Under the pieces are notes generated by a model. The model searched no databases. It was not told where the DNA came from and saw only the letters and a list, made by a program, of their open reading frames with translations. Below are positions 27,392-36,009 of a stretch of 64,000 bases of DNA, one piece after another. Where the stretch lies: assembly GCA_963783965.1 (NCBI GenBank), contig CAWAPQ010000006.1:124001-188000 (forward strand). Direction: 5' to 3'. The translations under genes were made by a program, and so were the position numbers. Positions within the stretch are counted from its first letter, which is position 1. Each line of letters begins with the position of its first letter. Origin of the DNA: Bog-473 sp963783965. GTDB taxonomy: Bacteria; Actinomycetota; Acidimicrobiia; Acidimicrobiales; RAAP-2.

Positions 27392-27397
27392 ACGTTA
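27392..27397 (-). promoter_or_regulatory. -10 box upstream of PTPS-related gene
   Basis: TAACGT on the minus strand, seven bases before an ATG at 27384 that opens a 23-codon frame ending TGA at 27313, overlapping the GTG 27320 of the membrane protein. The spacing is that of a leaderless start. Confidence 0.45.
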
Positions 27398-27511
27398 TCG
27401 GCCCGCTCTCCGCCTGAGGGCTCGGGTCAACGCAGAGAAAACGCCGCCGTGTCCGGGCGGGAGCAGTGCTGACCTGGGAGGGAAAGGGCTCTCGCGCCGT
27501 ACCCTCTGCCG

Positions 27512-27814
27512 TCAGCGCGCCGCCGCCGGGCGCTCCCACGGGCGGTCGGCGACCCCGGCGTGATGGGTGCGCAGGACCGGATGGAAGACGGCAGGTGGGT
27601 CGGTGGCGTCCGGCGCCAAGCGGTCGTTGATGGCGCGGACCGCCTGTTGCGCCATGTGGTGCAGTCGCTTCCGCCGGAGCTCCCCGTTCTCAGTGTCGAA
27701 GTAGTAGGCCACTCCGAAGCCGAGGGTCGAGACCACGATCCTCCCCGTGGTCCTCTTCCCTCGCCGCATCCGCCTGCTCGCTGAACGTACGAGTTCCTGC
27801 CGGTTCATCTGCAT
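27512..27814 (-). CDS. small YtxH-like hypothetical protein
   Basis: A 100-residue basic protein. AGGGAG lies six bases before ATG 27814. The core TLGFGVAYYFDTENGELRRKRL resembles the short helix plus FDPxNGxxRR element of YtxH-type stress proteins; the rest has no recognisable domain. A SigB/SigF-like promoter lies just upstream, which fits a stress role. Function unknown. Confidence 0.65.
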   Translation of the reverse strand: MQMNRQELVRSASRRMRRGKRTTGRIVVSTLGFGVAYYFDTENGELRRKRLHHMAQQAVRAINDRLAPDATDPPAVFHPVLRTHHAGVADRPWERPAAAR

Positions 27815-27837
27815 GGTGTACTCCCTCGTCACGGGGA

Positions 27838-27863
27838 CTACCCGGGAATTCGGGTTGGAAAAC
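27838..27863 (-). promoter_or_regulatory. SigB/SigF-like promoter of the small YtxH-like gene
   Basis: Minus strand: GTTT at 27863-27860, 16 bases, then GGGTAG at 27843-27838, 23 bases before the ATG. The actinobacterial general-stress consensus is GTTT-N14-17-GGGTA(T/C); only the last base differs. Confidence 0.5.
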
Positions 27864-27944
27864 CCCCGCGCCCCGGCCGCGCACCTTCACACCAGGGGAC
27901 ACGCGTATTGCCGTTCACCGTCGGATTCGTGGAGGGTGACCCGC

Positions 27945-30416
27945 TCAGCCCCGCACCCGCGCCGAGGTGGGGTCGTAGAGCGCGCCGAGACGGACCTCCA
28001 TCGGTACCACCATGTCGCCCACCGTCACCTCCCAGGTTCCGGCGGCGAGGTCGTCCTTGGTGACCGGTCCACGGTCCTGTCGCCAGACGTAGGCGAGGCC
28101 CACAGCCGAACCGCACGTGATGGACCAGGCCGCCGAAGTGACCTGACCGGCCGGCGCACCGTCGTGCAGGACGAGCTCGCCGCCCCAGAGCATGGCGTCG
28201 GGATCGCCGACCCGGAGCGAGACGAGGCGACGGCGGGGGCCGGCCACGATGGCTTCCTCCAGGGCGTGCCGGCCCACGAAGTCGATGGAGGTGTCGAGCT
28301 TGCAGGTGAAGCGCAGCCCCGCCTCGAGCGGGGTGTAGTCCGGGGTGAGATCGGAGCCGAAGGCCCGGTACCCCTTGTCGAGGCGGAGGCTGTTGATGGC
28401 GGAGTAGCCGGCGTCGACGAGCCCGAGGTCCCCTCCGGCCGCGACGAGGTCCTCGTAGACGCCCACCGCGAACTCGGTCGGGACGGACAGCTCCCAGCCC
28501 AATTCGCCGACGTAGGTGATCCGGGTGGCCCGCACGGTTGCGTAGCCCAGGGCGATCTCCCGGCTCGTCGAGAACGGGAACGCCTCGTCGGACAGGTCGG
28601 CCGAGCCCAGGCGACCGAGAAGCTGACGCGACGCCGGCCCCATCACGCCCAGGACTGCGGAGGCAGACGAGACGTCGACCACCGAGACATGCTCGCCGGC
28701 ACGGCAATGCTGCTCGATCCAGGCCGCGTCGCGCACCGGCGATGCGGCACTCGTCACGAGGAGGTAGCGGTCGGCAGCCAGCCGGGTCACGGTGACGTCG
28801 GCCTCGTAGCCGGCCCGCCGGTTGAGCATGCCCGTGTAGACGACCTGGCCCACGCGCACCGACACGTCGGCGGTGCACAGGCGCTGGAGCACCGTCTCGG
28901 CGTCGTGACCCACCACCAGGAGCTTGCCGAAGGACGTCTCGTCGAAGACGGCGACGTGCTCCCGGGTTGCCGCCTGCTCCGCCGCCGACCAGGCCAGCCA
29001 CGCGGGACGGCCCCAGGTGTAGTCCAGCTCGGGGGGCGAACCGCTCGGGGCGAAGACGTTCGGTCGCTCCCATCCCATCTTCGAGCCGAAGACCGCTCCC
29101 TTGGCGGCGAGCAGGTGATGGAGCGGCGACCGGCGAAAGGGCCGGGCGCTCGCCAGCTCCCGGTTGGGCCACGGCACCGCGTAGTGCAGGCCGAGCACCT
29201 CTCCCACCCGGTCGCGCAGCCATCTGTTGTTTGCGTTGAACGGGGCGAAGCGGCGGATGTCGACGGCCACGAGGTCGCTGGTCGGCTCGCCTTCGATGAT
29301 CCACTCGGCCAGTGCCCGCCCGGCGCCGCCGCCCGACGCGATCCCGACCGAGTTGAACCCGGCCCCCACGAAGAACCCCCGCAAACCCGGTGCCTCGCCC
29401 AGAATGAACTGGTTGTCGGGCGTGAAACTCTCGGGGCCGTTGTAGAGCTTCTTGAGGCCGGTGTGCTGCAGTGCCGGGATCCGGTGGAGGGCCGACTCCA
29501 TCAGCACGCTGAAGTGATCCCAATCCTCCTCGAGGAGCTGGAACTCGAAGGGGTGGGGCAGCGCATCGGGCGCGACCCACGGCTTCGCCGTGGGCTCGAA
29601 GCCACCCACGACGAGACCACCCACCTCCTCCTTCACGTACGTGTACCCGTCGGGGTCGCGCAGGATCGGCAGATCGGGGCGGACGCCCTCCATGGCCTCG
29701 GTCACCACGTAGAAGTGCTCGGCCGAGTGGAGGGGTACGTCGACACCGCAGAGGAGGCCCACCGCTTTCGCCCACTGGCCGGCGCAGTTCACGACCACCT
29801 CGGCCTCGACGGAGCCCCGGTCGGTGACGACGCCCGTGACCCGCCCGTCACTGCTGAGGATGTCGGTGACCCGGGTGTGCTCGACGATGCGCACGCCTCG
29901 CATTCGGGCCCCGCGGGCCAGCGACGCCGTCACGTCGACCGGGTTGACCGTGGCGTCACCGGGCAACCACAGGGCACCCAGCAGGTCGCCGATCTCCAGA
30001 ATCGCGTACCGCTCCAAGGCCTGTTGGGGCGTGAGCAGTTCGCACTCGAGGTCGTAGGCGTCGGCCGTCGCCGCGGTGCGACGCAGCTGAATCATGCGCT
30101 CGGGCGTGCGGGCCACGGTGACACCACCGCACCGCTTGAGTCCGGTGGCCAGTCCCGTCTCGGCCTCGAGCTCGCCGTAGAGACGGGCGGAGTACTGCAC
30201 CAGTCGGGTCCCGGACTCGGTCGCCCGCAGCTGGCCGAGGAGACCCGCCGCGTGCCAGGTCGTGCCGCACGAGAGCTGGCCCTGTTCCACCAGGACGACA
30301 TCGGTCCACCCCAGGCGCGCCAGGTGGTACGCGGTCGAGGTCCCGATCACGCCGCCGCCGATGACCACGACGCGGGCGCGGTCGGGCAGATCGCGCTCCG
30401 TCGGTGCAGGTTCCAC
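27945..30416 (-). CDS. dimethylglycine/sarcosine dehydrogenase-like flavoprotein with GcvT-like domain
   Basis: An 823-residue two-part enzyme. Residues 1-400 are a DAO-type FAD domain (VVVIGGGVIGTSTAYHLA; CGTTWHAAGLLGQLR, where His probably carries covalent FAD; VVNCAGQWA). Residues about 430-820 are a GcvT/aminomethyltransferase-like folate domain (YVGELGWELSVP; EAGLRFTCKLD; FVGRHAL). This is the architecture of dimethylglycine and sarcosine dehydrogenases, which oxidise N-methyl groups and pass formaldehyde to tetrahydrofolate. GTG 30416 has AAGGGA seven bases upstream. Last gene of a three-gene minus-strand operon with the phosphotransferase and permease. Confidence 0.85.
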   Translation of the reverse strand: MEPAPTERDLPDRARVVVIGGGVIGTSTAYHLARLGWTDVVLVEQGQLSCGTTWHAAGLLGQLRATESGTRLVQYSARLYGELEAETGLATGLKRCGGVTVARTPERMIQLRRTAATADAYDLECELLTPQQALERYAILEIGDLLGALWLPGDATVNPVDVTASLARGARMRGVRIVEHTRVTDILSSDGRVTGVVTDRGSVEAEVVVNCAGQWAKAVGLLCGVDVPLHSAEHFYVVTEAMEGVRPDLPILRDPDGYTYVKEEVGGLVVGGFEPTAKPWVAPDALPHPFEFQLLEEDWDHFSVLMESALHRIPALQHTGLKKLYNGPESFTPDNQFILGEAPGLRGFFVGAGFNSVGIASGGGAGRALAEWIIEGEPTSDLVAVDIRRFAPFNANNRWLRDRVGEVLGLHYAVPWPNRELASARPFRRSPLHHLLAAKGAVFGSKMGWERPNVFAPSGSPPELDYTWGRPAWLAWSAAEQAATREHVAVFDETSFGKLLVVGHDAETVLQRLCTADVSVRVGQVVYTGMLNRRAGYEADVTVTRLAADRYLLVTSAASPVRDAAWIEQHCRAGEHVSVVDVSSASAVLGVMGPASRQLLGRLGSADLSDEAFPFSTSREIALGYATVRATRITYVGELGWELSVPTEFAVGVYEDLVAAGGDLGLVDAGYSAINSLRLDKGYRAFGSDLTPDYTPLEAGLRFTCKLDTSIDFVGRHALEEAIVAGPRRRLVSLRVGDPDAMLWGGELVLHDGAPAGQVTSAAWSITCGSAVGLAYVWRQDRGPVTKDDLAAGTWEVTVGDMVVPMEVRLGALYDPTSARVRG

Positions 30417-30444
30417 GGTCGTCCCTTCCCTCGCCGGCCTCGGC

Positions 30445-31371
30445 TCAGTCTGCCCGCGTCACGTCGGCCAGGAGTCGCTCGAGGTCGGGCCCGCCGAAGG
30501 TCGCCTGGGCCCGCTCGTACTTCTCGAGCCCCCACTCCCAGAAGTCGAAATCGAGCGAGCTCGTGCCGTCCTGAATGGAGGCCCACAGCGTCCAGCCGTA
30601 CTGCGACATGAGGCCCCACAGGCGGGAGCGCGCCAGGTGGCTCCGGGAGGAAGCCCCGTCGTACGCCTCGACGAGCTCGGCGAGCTGCTCCAGCGACAGG
30701 TGGCACTCGCTCCAGATGTTGCCGAGCTCGAAGTAGGGATCGTTGTTGCCCGAGTACTCGTAGTCGATGATCCACACGGCGCGGCCGCCGTCAATGAAGT
30801 TGGCGGCCAGCAGGTCGTTGTTGCACGGCCGCAGGACGACGGGCCGGACGGCGAGGGCGTCGCGGATCCGCCCGACGGTCCCGGCATGTTCGAGGTAGCC
30901 GGCCGGGAGGCGAAATCCCCGACGCTGGACGCGGGCCAGGTACGCGGGCTGCAGCTCGAACATGTCGAAGCGGTTCACGAACGCGGGGCCGGCATGCAGC
31001 CGGCGGCAGGCCTCGGCCACCCGCGGCAGGATGCCGGGCGCCTGCAGATGCTCGTCGCTCAGTGTCTGTCCCTCCAGGAAGCCGATGACCAGGATCCCGT
31101 CGTCGGGGAGGAACTCGATGACGGGCGCGCCGACCCCGGCTGCCGCGGCACGGACGCTGTTCTCGTACTCGGCACGGCGGTCGACGGCCAGCTCGTCGGC
31201 GGACGAGGGCGTCGAGTGCCGCACCACGAACGTCGCGTCCGGCGTCGACACCTTGTAGTTCTTGTTGGTCAGTCCGCCCGGCAGGGGCTCGACCGTGCAC
31301 GTCTTCCCGCGCAGCACCGCAATCCGCCCGAGCAGCGCGGCACTGAGTCCCGCGCCGTCACCGGCGCTCAC
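30445..31371 (-). CDS. choline/ethanolamine kinase-like phosphotransferase
   Basis: About 308 residues from GTG 31371, 22 bases after the permease stop. The APH/choline-kinase fold is clear: an early PLPGGLTNKNYKV loop for nucleotide, FVVRHS with the likely start of the Lys/Arg pair, the catalytic loop RPCNNDLLAANFI (Asp base, Asn metal ligand; HxD replaced by CNND as in choline kinases), and VWIIDYEYSGNNDPYFELGN (the metal Asp). This favours a small amino alcohol such as choline or ethanolamine over an aminoglycoside. Flanked by an amine-type permease and an N-methyl oxidase, consistent with amine use. Confidence 0.82.
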   Translation of the reverse strand: MSAGDGAGLSAALLGRIAVLRGKTCTVEPLPGGLTNKNYKVSTPDATFVVRHSTPSSADELAVDRRAEYENSVRAAAAGVGAPVIEFLPDDGILVIGFLEGQTLSDEHLQAPGILPRVAEACRRLHAGPAFVNRFDMFELQPAYLARVQRRGFRLPAGYLEHAGTVGRIRDALAVRPVVLRPCNNDLLAANFIDGGRAVWIIDYEYSGNNDPYFELGNIWSECHLSLEQLAELVEAYDGASSRSHLARSRLWGLMSQYGWTLWASIQDGTSSLDFDFWEWGLEKYERAQATFGGPDLERLLADVTRAD

Positions 31372-31393
31372 GGGAGCCGCACGGGCGCGCCGC

Positions 31394-32989
31394 TCAGGGG
31401 AGCGACGATGCGGGGGTTTCCGGCAGGACGTCGATCGTCTGCTTGGGTCCCGTGAACCAGTTTTTGACCGACGCATGCCAGTAGATCCACAGGAAGATCA
31501 GGAAGGCCGGGAAGACCAGGATGGTGTAGTTCACGTACTTCCAGGCGAAGCCGTCATTCCATGGTACGCCGAGGTTGGACGTCGGCATGAACGCCATGAA
31601 GCTCACGAGCACGATGTCCAGCATCGCGATCACCGCGATCCACTTGTTCTTGGTCCCGAGGTTCCAGTTCCCGGTCTCGAAGCTGTCGCCCAACCTCCAG
31701 CGGTGCCAGATCGGGATGCAGAAGCACCAGTAGAGGCCGATGACGCCGATGGAGACGACGGCCAGGAAGGCCACCGGGACCGGCGCCCCGTTGATGTCCA
31801 CCTGAATGAGGGCGGGCAGGGTGAGGATGATGGAGACGACGGCGACGAGGATCACGCCGGCGATGGGGACCCGCTTCGAGCTGAGCCGCGACCACTGCCT
31901 GTGGCCGGGGACGGCACCGTCGCGGCTGAACGCGAAGAGCATCCGCGTGCAACTGGTCATGCACGCCATGGTGCAGAAGAACTGGCCCACGGTGGCGATC
32001 AGGAGCACCGTGCCGCCCCATTTCGAGGTGAGGGCCTGGGCGAAAATCAGGGCCACGCCGCCGCCGCCCTTTGTCACGTTGCCCTCGTTCTGCACCGCGA
32101 AGAGGAACGCCAGCAGGAGGAGCCAGCCCCCGATGGCCGAGTAGAAGATGGACCGCCAGATGCCCTTGGCGGCCGAGTCGGCAGCGGAGTGCGTCTCCTC
32201 GGAGAGGTGGGCCGAGGCGTCGTACCCCGTGATCGTGTACTGGGTCAGCAGTGCGCCGATCGGCAGGACCACGAAGATGAAGCCGAACCCGCTGGTCTTG
32301 CCGCTGAAGAACCCGGTGTTGTTCACCGTGGAGGTGAAGACCATGCTCGCGCTGGCGTGGTGGTGGGGCAGGAAGATCAGAATCAGGATGATCGCTGCCG
32401 CGCCGATCACGTGCCAGTACACCGAGATGTTGTTGAAGATGGCGAGCAGGTGGCTCGAGAAGATGTTGGCCAGGGCCGCGACGATCAGGACGCCCATGAA
32501 GTAGAGGAAGATCGTGTCGAGGTTGCCCGAGGTGTAGCTGCCGGGGAACAGAAAGCCGAGCGTGAGGTCGAGGAACGTCGCGCACCCGTAGGCGACCGAC
32601 GCCACAATGGCCAGCAGCCCGATGAGGTTCAGCCACCCGGTGTAGTAGCCCGACTTGGCACCGCCGAGCTTCGAAGCCCACCAGTAGATGCCGCCCGAGG
32701 TCGGGAAGGCCGAGACGAGCTCGGACAGACAGAGGCCGATGCACAGGACGAGCGCCGCCAGTATGGGCCAACCCCAGGCGATGGCGGCGGGGCCGCCGCC
32801 GTTCCATCCGCTCGAGAAGGTCGTGAAACAACCGGCGAGGATGGAGATGATGGAGAAGCTGATGGCGAAGTTGGAGAAGCTCGACCAGGAGCGATTCAGC
32901 TCCTGCTTGTAACCCATTTCGGCGAGCTTCTGCTCGTCTGCGGTCAGCGTGGCGACGCCGCCCCCCACCTCATCGGCACCTTCAGGCAC
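31394..32989 (-). CDS. APC-family amino acid/amine permease
   Basis: A 531-residue, 12-helix permease. GTG 32989 is chosen for AGGGGG six bases upstream. LAEMGYKQELNRSWSSFSNFAISFSIIS at residues 20-47 and FPTSGGIYWWASKLGG near 95 are typical of the amino acid/choline/GABA (BAT1/ethanolamine-like) branch; YDASAHLSEET near 260 is its consensus cytosolic loop. First gene of an operon with the kinase and flavoprotein, divergent from the FGGY kinase operon. The leader contains a hairpin. Confidence 0.9.
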   Translation of the reverse strand: MPEGADEVGGGVATLTADEQKLAEMGYKQELNRSWSSFSNFAISFSIISILAGCFTTFSSGWNGGGPAAIAWGWPILAALVLCIGLCLSELVSAFPTSGGIYWWASKLGGAKSGYYTGWLNLIGLLAIVASVAYGCATFLDLTLGFLFPGSYTSGNLDTIFLYFMGVLIVAALANIFSSHLLAIFNNISVYWHVIGAAAIILILIFLPHHHASASMVFTSTVNNTGFFSGKTSGFGFIFVVLPIGALLTQYTITGYDASAHLSEETHSAADSAAKGIWRSIFYSAIGGWLLLLAFLFAVQNEGNVTKGGGGVALIFAQALTSKWGGTVLLIATVGQFFCTMACMTSCTRMLFAFSRDGAVPGHRQWSRLSSKRVPIAGVILVAVVSIILTLPALIQVDINGAPVPVAFLAVVSIGVIGLYWCFCIPIWHRWRLGDSFETGNWNLGTKNKWIAVIAMLDIVLVSFMAFMPTSNLGVPWNDGFAWKYVNYTILVFPAFLIFLWIYWHASVKNWFTGPKQTIDVLPETPASSLP

Positions 32990-33008
32990 GTGCAACCCCC
33001 TTGCTCGA

Positions 33009-33051
33009 CAACCCTGCGGCACCAACCGCAGCGGGTGTTGCGGGCACGTTA
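33009..33051 (-). promoter_or_regulatory. -10 box and leader hairpin of the permease operon
   Basis: TAACGT (33051-33046, minus) would start transcription near 33039, leaving a leader of about 50 bases. Within it CTGCGG and CCGCAG pair around a six-base loop (33014-33031), extendable outward through CC/GG and CAA/TTG to 33009-33040. It ends about 20 bases before the start codon. Confidence 0.45.
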
Positions 33052-33162
33052 GCAAGCCTCCTCGGCGCGTGACGGGAATAGTGGCCACTGAGCCGTCGGG
33101 AGCCTCTTCCCGCCTGTCAGGATGGGCACAGTGTCCGGGAATCGCCGCCCAGGGCGTGAGAA

Positions 33163-34632
33163 ATGGAGCCATTCGATGCCGGACAGCGGGCACCCACGGT
33201 GAGGATCCTCGCCATCGACCAGGGGACCTCGGCCACCAAGGCGGTGGTCTTCGGCGAGGACGGCGAGATCCTGACGTCGGCGGAGTCCGCCGTGACGCCA
33301 CGAGCGGTCGCGGGCGGCGGGGTCGAACAAGACCCCGAGCAGTTGTGGGACTCGGTGTGCGAGGCCGGGCGTGCGGCGATCGCTGGGGTCGCCGGGGGTG
33401 TCGAGGCGGTCGGCTTCGCCAATCAGGGTGAGACGGTGTTGGCCTGGGACCGCGCCTCGGGCCGTTCGTTGAGCACGGCCATCTCCTGGCAGGATCGGCG
33501 CGCCACCAGCGTCTGTGCAGAGTTGGCCGACGACGCCGGGTGGCTGACAACGACGACCGGGCTTCCACTCGATCCGTACTTCGCGGCGCCGAAGATGGCG
33601 TGGCTGCGGCGCAACGTCACCACCGAGGGCGTGGTGTCGACGAGCGATGCCTGGTTGCTGCACCGCCTCACCGGTGCGTACGTCACCGACGTCACGACCG
33701 CCTCCCGGACGTTGCTGCTCGACCTGGAACGGCGCACGTGGTCGGACGAGGCCTGCGCCGCGTTCGGATTCCACGCTGCGGACCTCCCGGGCGTCGTCGG
33801 CACCGCGGAGGAGATCGGCCCCACCGATGCCTTCGGCCCGTCGTTGCGGCTGACCGGGTTGAGCGTCGACCAGCAGGCCGCCCTGGTCGGGCAGCACTGC
33901 CTGGAACCCGGAGAGTCGAAGTGCACCTACGGCACGGGTGCCTTTCTGCTGGCCAACGCCGGCCCGCGGGCAATCGCGTCCTCCGGCGGCCTGGCCGTCT
34001 CGGTGGCCTGGCAGCTGGGCGCGCAGGCCGCGTACTGCATCGACGGGCAGGTCTATGCGGCCGGCGCAGCCGTCGCCTGGCTGCAGCGTTGGGGTTTCGT
34101 CCGCCGGGCCGAGGATGTCGACAACGTCGCGGGCTCGGTGCCCGACAGCGGCAGCGTCACCGTCGTCCCTGCCCTGAGCGGGCTCGGCGCTCCGTGGTGG
34201 CGGCCCGACGCCCTCGCCGGCATCGACGGCATCGGCCCGGCCAGCGAGCCCGCCCATGTCGTCCGGGCCACGTTGGAGGGCGTGGCCGCGCAGGTGACGT
34301 TGCTGGCTCGGGCCACGGCGATCGACCTGGGTCGACCGCTGACGCTCCTCCGGGTCGACGGTGGGCTGACCCGTTCCCGGGTGCTCATGCAGATGCAGGC
34401 GGACCTCCTCCAGGTCCCCGTCGAAGTCGCCGCTTCGCCCCACGCCACGGCGGCCGGCGTCGGTGCGCTGGCCCGGCTCGGGGCCGGATCCGGTCAGACG
34501 CTGTCTGACGTCGTTCGACGAGACGACTCGTCCGCGCACTACGAGCCGGCCATCGACGCCGCCGAGGCGCAGGAGCGCCTGGCGCGCTTCGAGCGCGCCG
34601 TGGCCCGCCTCCAGGGCACACCGGTGGCGTGA
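33163..34632 (+). CDS. FGGY-family carbohydrate kinase (glycerol kinase-like)
   Basis: A 489-residue sugar/polyol kinase. The first phosphate loop is ILAIDQGTSATKAVVF near residues 15-30; ISWQDRR near 110 and GLPLDPYFAAPKMAWL are glycerol-kinase-like; CTYGTGAFLL near 250 and SGLGAPWWRPDALAG near 340 complete the actin-like fold, ending with LRVDGGLTRSRVLMQMQADLL. It is most like GlpK, but the substrate is not settled by sequence; the adjacent GlpA-like gene supports a polyol phosphate. It ends with a GTGA overlap into the next gene. Confidence 0.85.
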   Translation: MEPFDAGQRAPTVRILAIDQGTSATKAVVFGEDGEILTSAESAVTPRAVAGGGVEQDPEQLWDSVCEAGRAAIAGVAGGVEAVGFANQGETVLAWDRASGRSLSTAISWQDRRATSVCAELADDAGWLTTTTGLPLDPYFAAPKMAWLRRNVTTEGVVSTSDAWLLHRLTGAYVTDVTTASRTLLLDLERRTWSDEACAAFGFHAADLPGVVGTAEEIGPTDAFGPSLRLTGLSVDQQAALVGQHCLEPGESKCTYGTGAFLLANAGPRAIASSGGLAVSVAWQLGAQAAYCIDGQVYAAGAAVAWLQRWGFVRRAEDVDNVAGSVPDSGSVTVVPALSGLGAPWWRPDALAGIDGIGPASEPAHVVRATLEGVAAQVTLLARATAIDLGRPLTLLRVDGGLTRSRVLMQMQADLLQVPVEVAASPHATAAGVGALARLGAGSGQTLSDVVRRDDSSAHYEPAIDAAEAQERLARFERAVARLQGTPVA

Positions 34633-36005
34633 CCGAGGACCGGCGCTACCACGTCGCGATCATCGGGGCCGGGGTGGTCGGCACCGCCATCGCGCGCCAA
34701 CTGGCTCGCTATCGGCTCCGCACCGTGCTGCTGGAGCGCGCCGACGACGTCGGCACCGGGACCTCCAAGGCCAACACCGCCATCGTGCACACCGGGTTCG
34801 ACGCCCAGCCGGGGACACTCGAGTCCGTCCTCGTCCGGCGGGGCCATGCGCTGTTGCACGCGTACGCGGACGCGGCGGGGATCGCGCTGGAGAGGACGGG
34901 TGCCGTCCTGGTGGCCTGGAACGCGGAGCAGGCGGCCCGGCTGGACGACGTGCTGACCAAGGCACGGGCCAACGGATACGACGGTGCGGCGCGCCTCGCG
35001 CTGGACGAGCTGTACCGGCGCGAACCGCATCTCGAGAGAGGGGCGTCGGGGGCTGTCGCCATCCCCGACGAGTCCATCATCTGTCCGTGGAGCACGAGCA
35101 TCGCCTTCGCCACCGAAGCGATCGGTGCCGGCGTCGACCTGCGCCTCGGAACGCCGGTCACCGACGTGCGGCGCGACGGCGCCGACTGGCTGCTGGACAC
35201 CCCTCGGGGAACCGTCCGGGCCGATTGGGTGGTCAACGCCGCGGGCCTGGCCTCGGACCTCTTCAACCGACGGTTCGGGCACGACGAGTTCACCATTGCG
35301 CCCCGGCGCGGCCAACTCATCGTCTTCGACAAGCTGGCCCGCGGGCACGTGTCGGGCATTGTGCTGCCGGTGCCGACCGAGCGGACCAAGGGCGTCTTGG
35401 TGGCGCCGACGGTCTACGGCAACGTGTTGCTCGGCCCCACGGCCGAGGACATCAGCGACCCGGAGGACACCGCCACGACGGCAGTCGGTCTCGACGCCTT
35501 GCTCGACGCAGGTCGCCGCATCGTCCCCGCGCTGGTCGACGAAGAGGTCACCGCGACGTACGCCGGGGTGCGCGCCGCCACCGAGCACCGGGACTACCAG
35601 ATCACCATCCACGACGGTGAGCGCTACGCCTGCGTCGGTGGCATCCGGTCCACCGGCTTGACCGCGTCGCTCGCCATCGCGGAGCACGTCGTGGGCCAGA
35701 TGGGAGCGGCCGGGCTCACGCTCGTGGAGGCGGAACGGGAGCCGCAGATCCCCTCCATGCCCGAGCTCGGTGCACGTGGGACGAGGGCCTTCGAGGACCC
35801 CCGGCGGGTGGAGGTCGATCCGGCCTACGGCCACATCGTGTGCTTCTGCGAGCGGGTCACCGAGGGCGAGCTGCGCGACGCGCTCACCTCGCCGCTGCCC
35901 GCCAGGGATCTCGCCGGTGTGCGCCGCCGCACCCGGGCCACCAACGGGCGCTGTCAAGGCTTCTACTGCGGTGCAGCCATCACGTCCCGGCTCGCGGCGC
36001 AATGA
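34629..36005 (+). CDS. GlpA-like FAD-dependent oxidoreductase with C-terminal 2Fe-2S (BFD-like) domain
   Basis: A 458-residue flavoprotein overlapping the kinase stop by four bases. FAD motif IIGAGVVGTAIARQLA at about 10-25, then SKANTAIVHTGFDA, found in GlpA/LhgO-type oxidases of 2-hydroxy acids or glycerol 3-phosphate. The last 65 residues hold a BFD-like cluster: CFC near the start and CQGFYC near the end. This gives a route for electrons from FAD to the partner flavoprotein encoded next. Likely forms a complex with the product of 36010-37269, as GlpA does with GlpB. Confidence 0.83.
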   Translation: MTEDRRYHVAIIGAGVVGTAIARQLARYRLRTVLLERADDVGTGTSKANTAIVHTGFDAQPGTLESVLVRRGHALLHAYADAAGIALERTGAVLVAWNAEQAARLDDVLTKARANGYDGAARLALDELYRREPHLERGASGAVAIPDESIICPWSTSIAFATEAIGAGVDLRLGTPVTDVRRDGADWLLDTPRGTVRADWVVNAAGLASDLFNRRFGHDEFTIAPRRGQLIVFDKLARGHVSGIVLPVPTERTKGVLVAPTVYGNVLLGPTAEDISDPEDTATTAVGLDALLDAGRRIVPALVDEEVTATYAGVRAATEHRDYQITIHDGERYACVGGIRSTGLTASLAIAEHVVGQMGAAGLTLVEAEREPQIPSMPELGARGTRAFEDPRRVEVDPAYGHIVCFCERVTEGELRDALTSPLPARDLAGVRRRTRATNGRCQGFYCGAAITSRLAAQ

Positions 36006-36009
36006 AGGA

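Noticed and set aside
27747..30611. 954-codon plus-strand open frame
   Set aside because: Shadow of the dimethylglycine-dehydrogenase-like gene on the minus strand.
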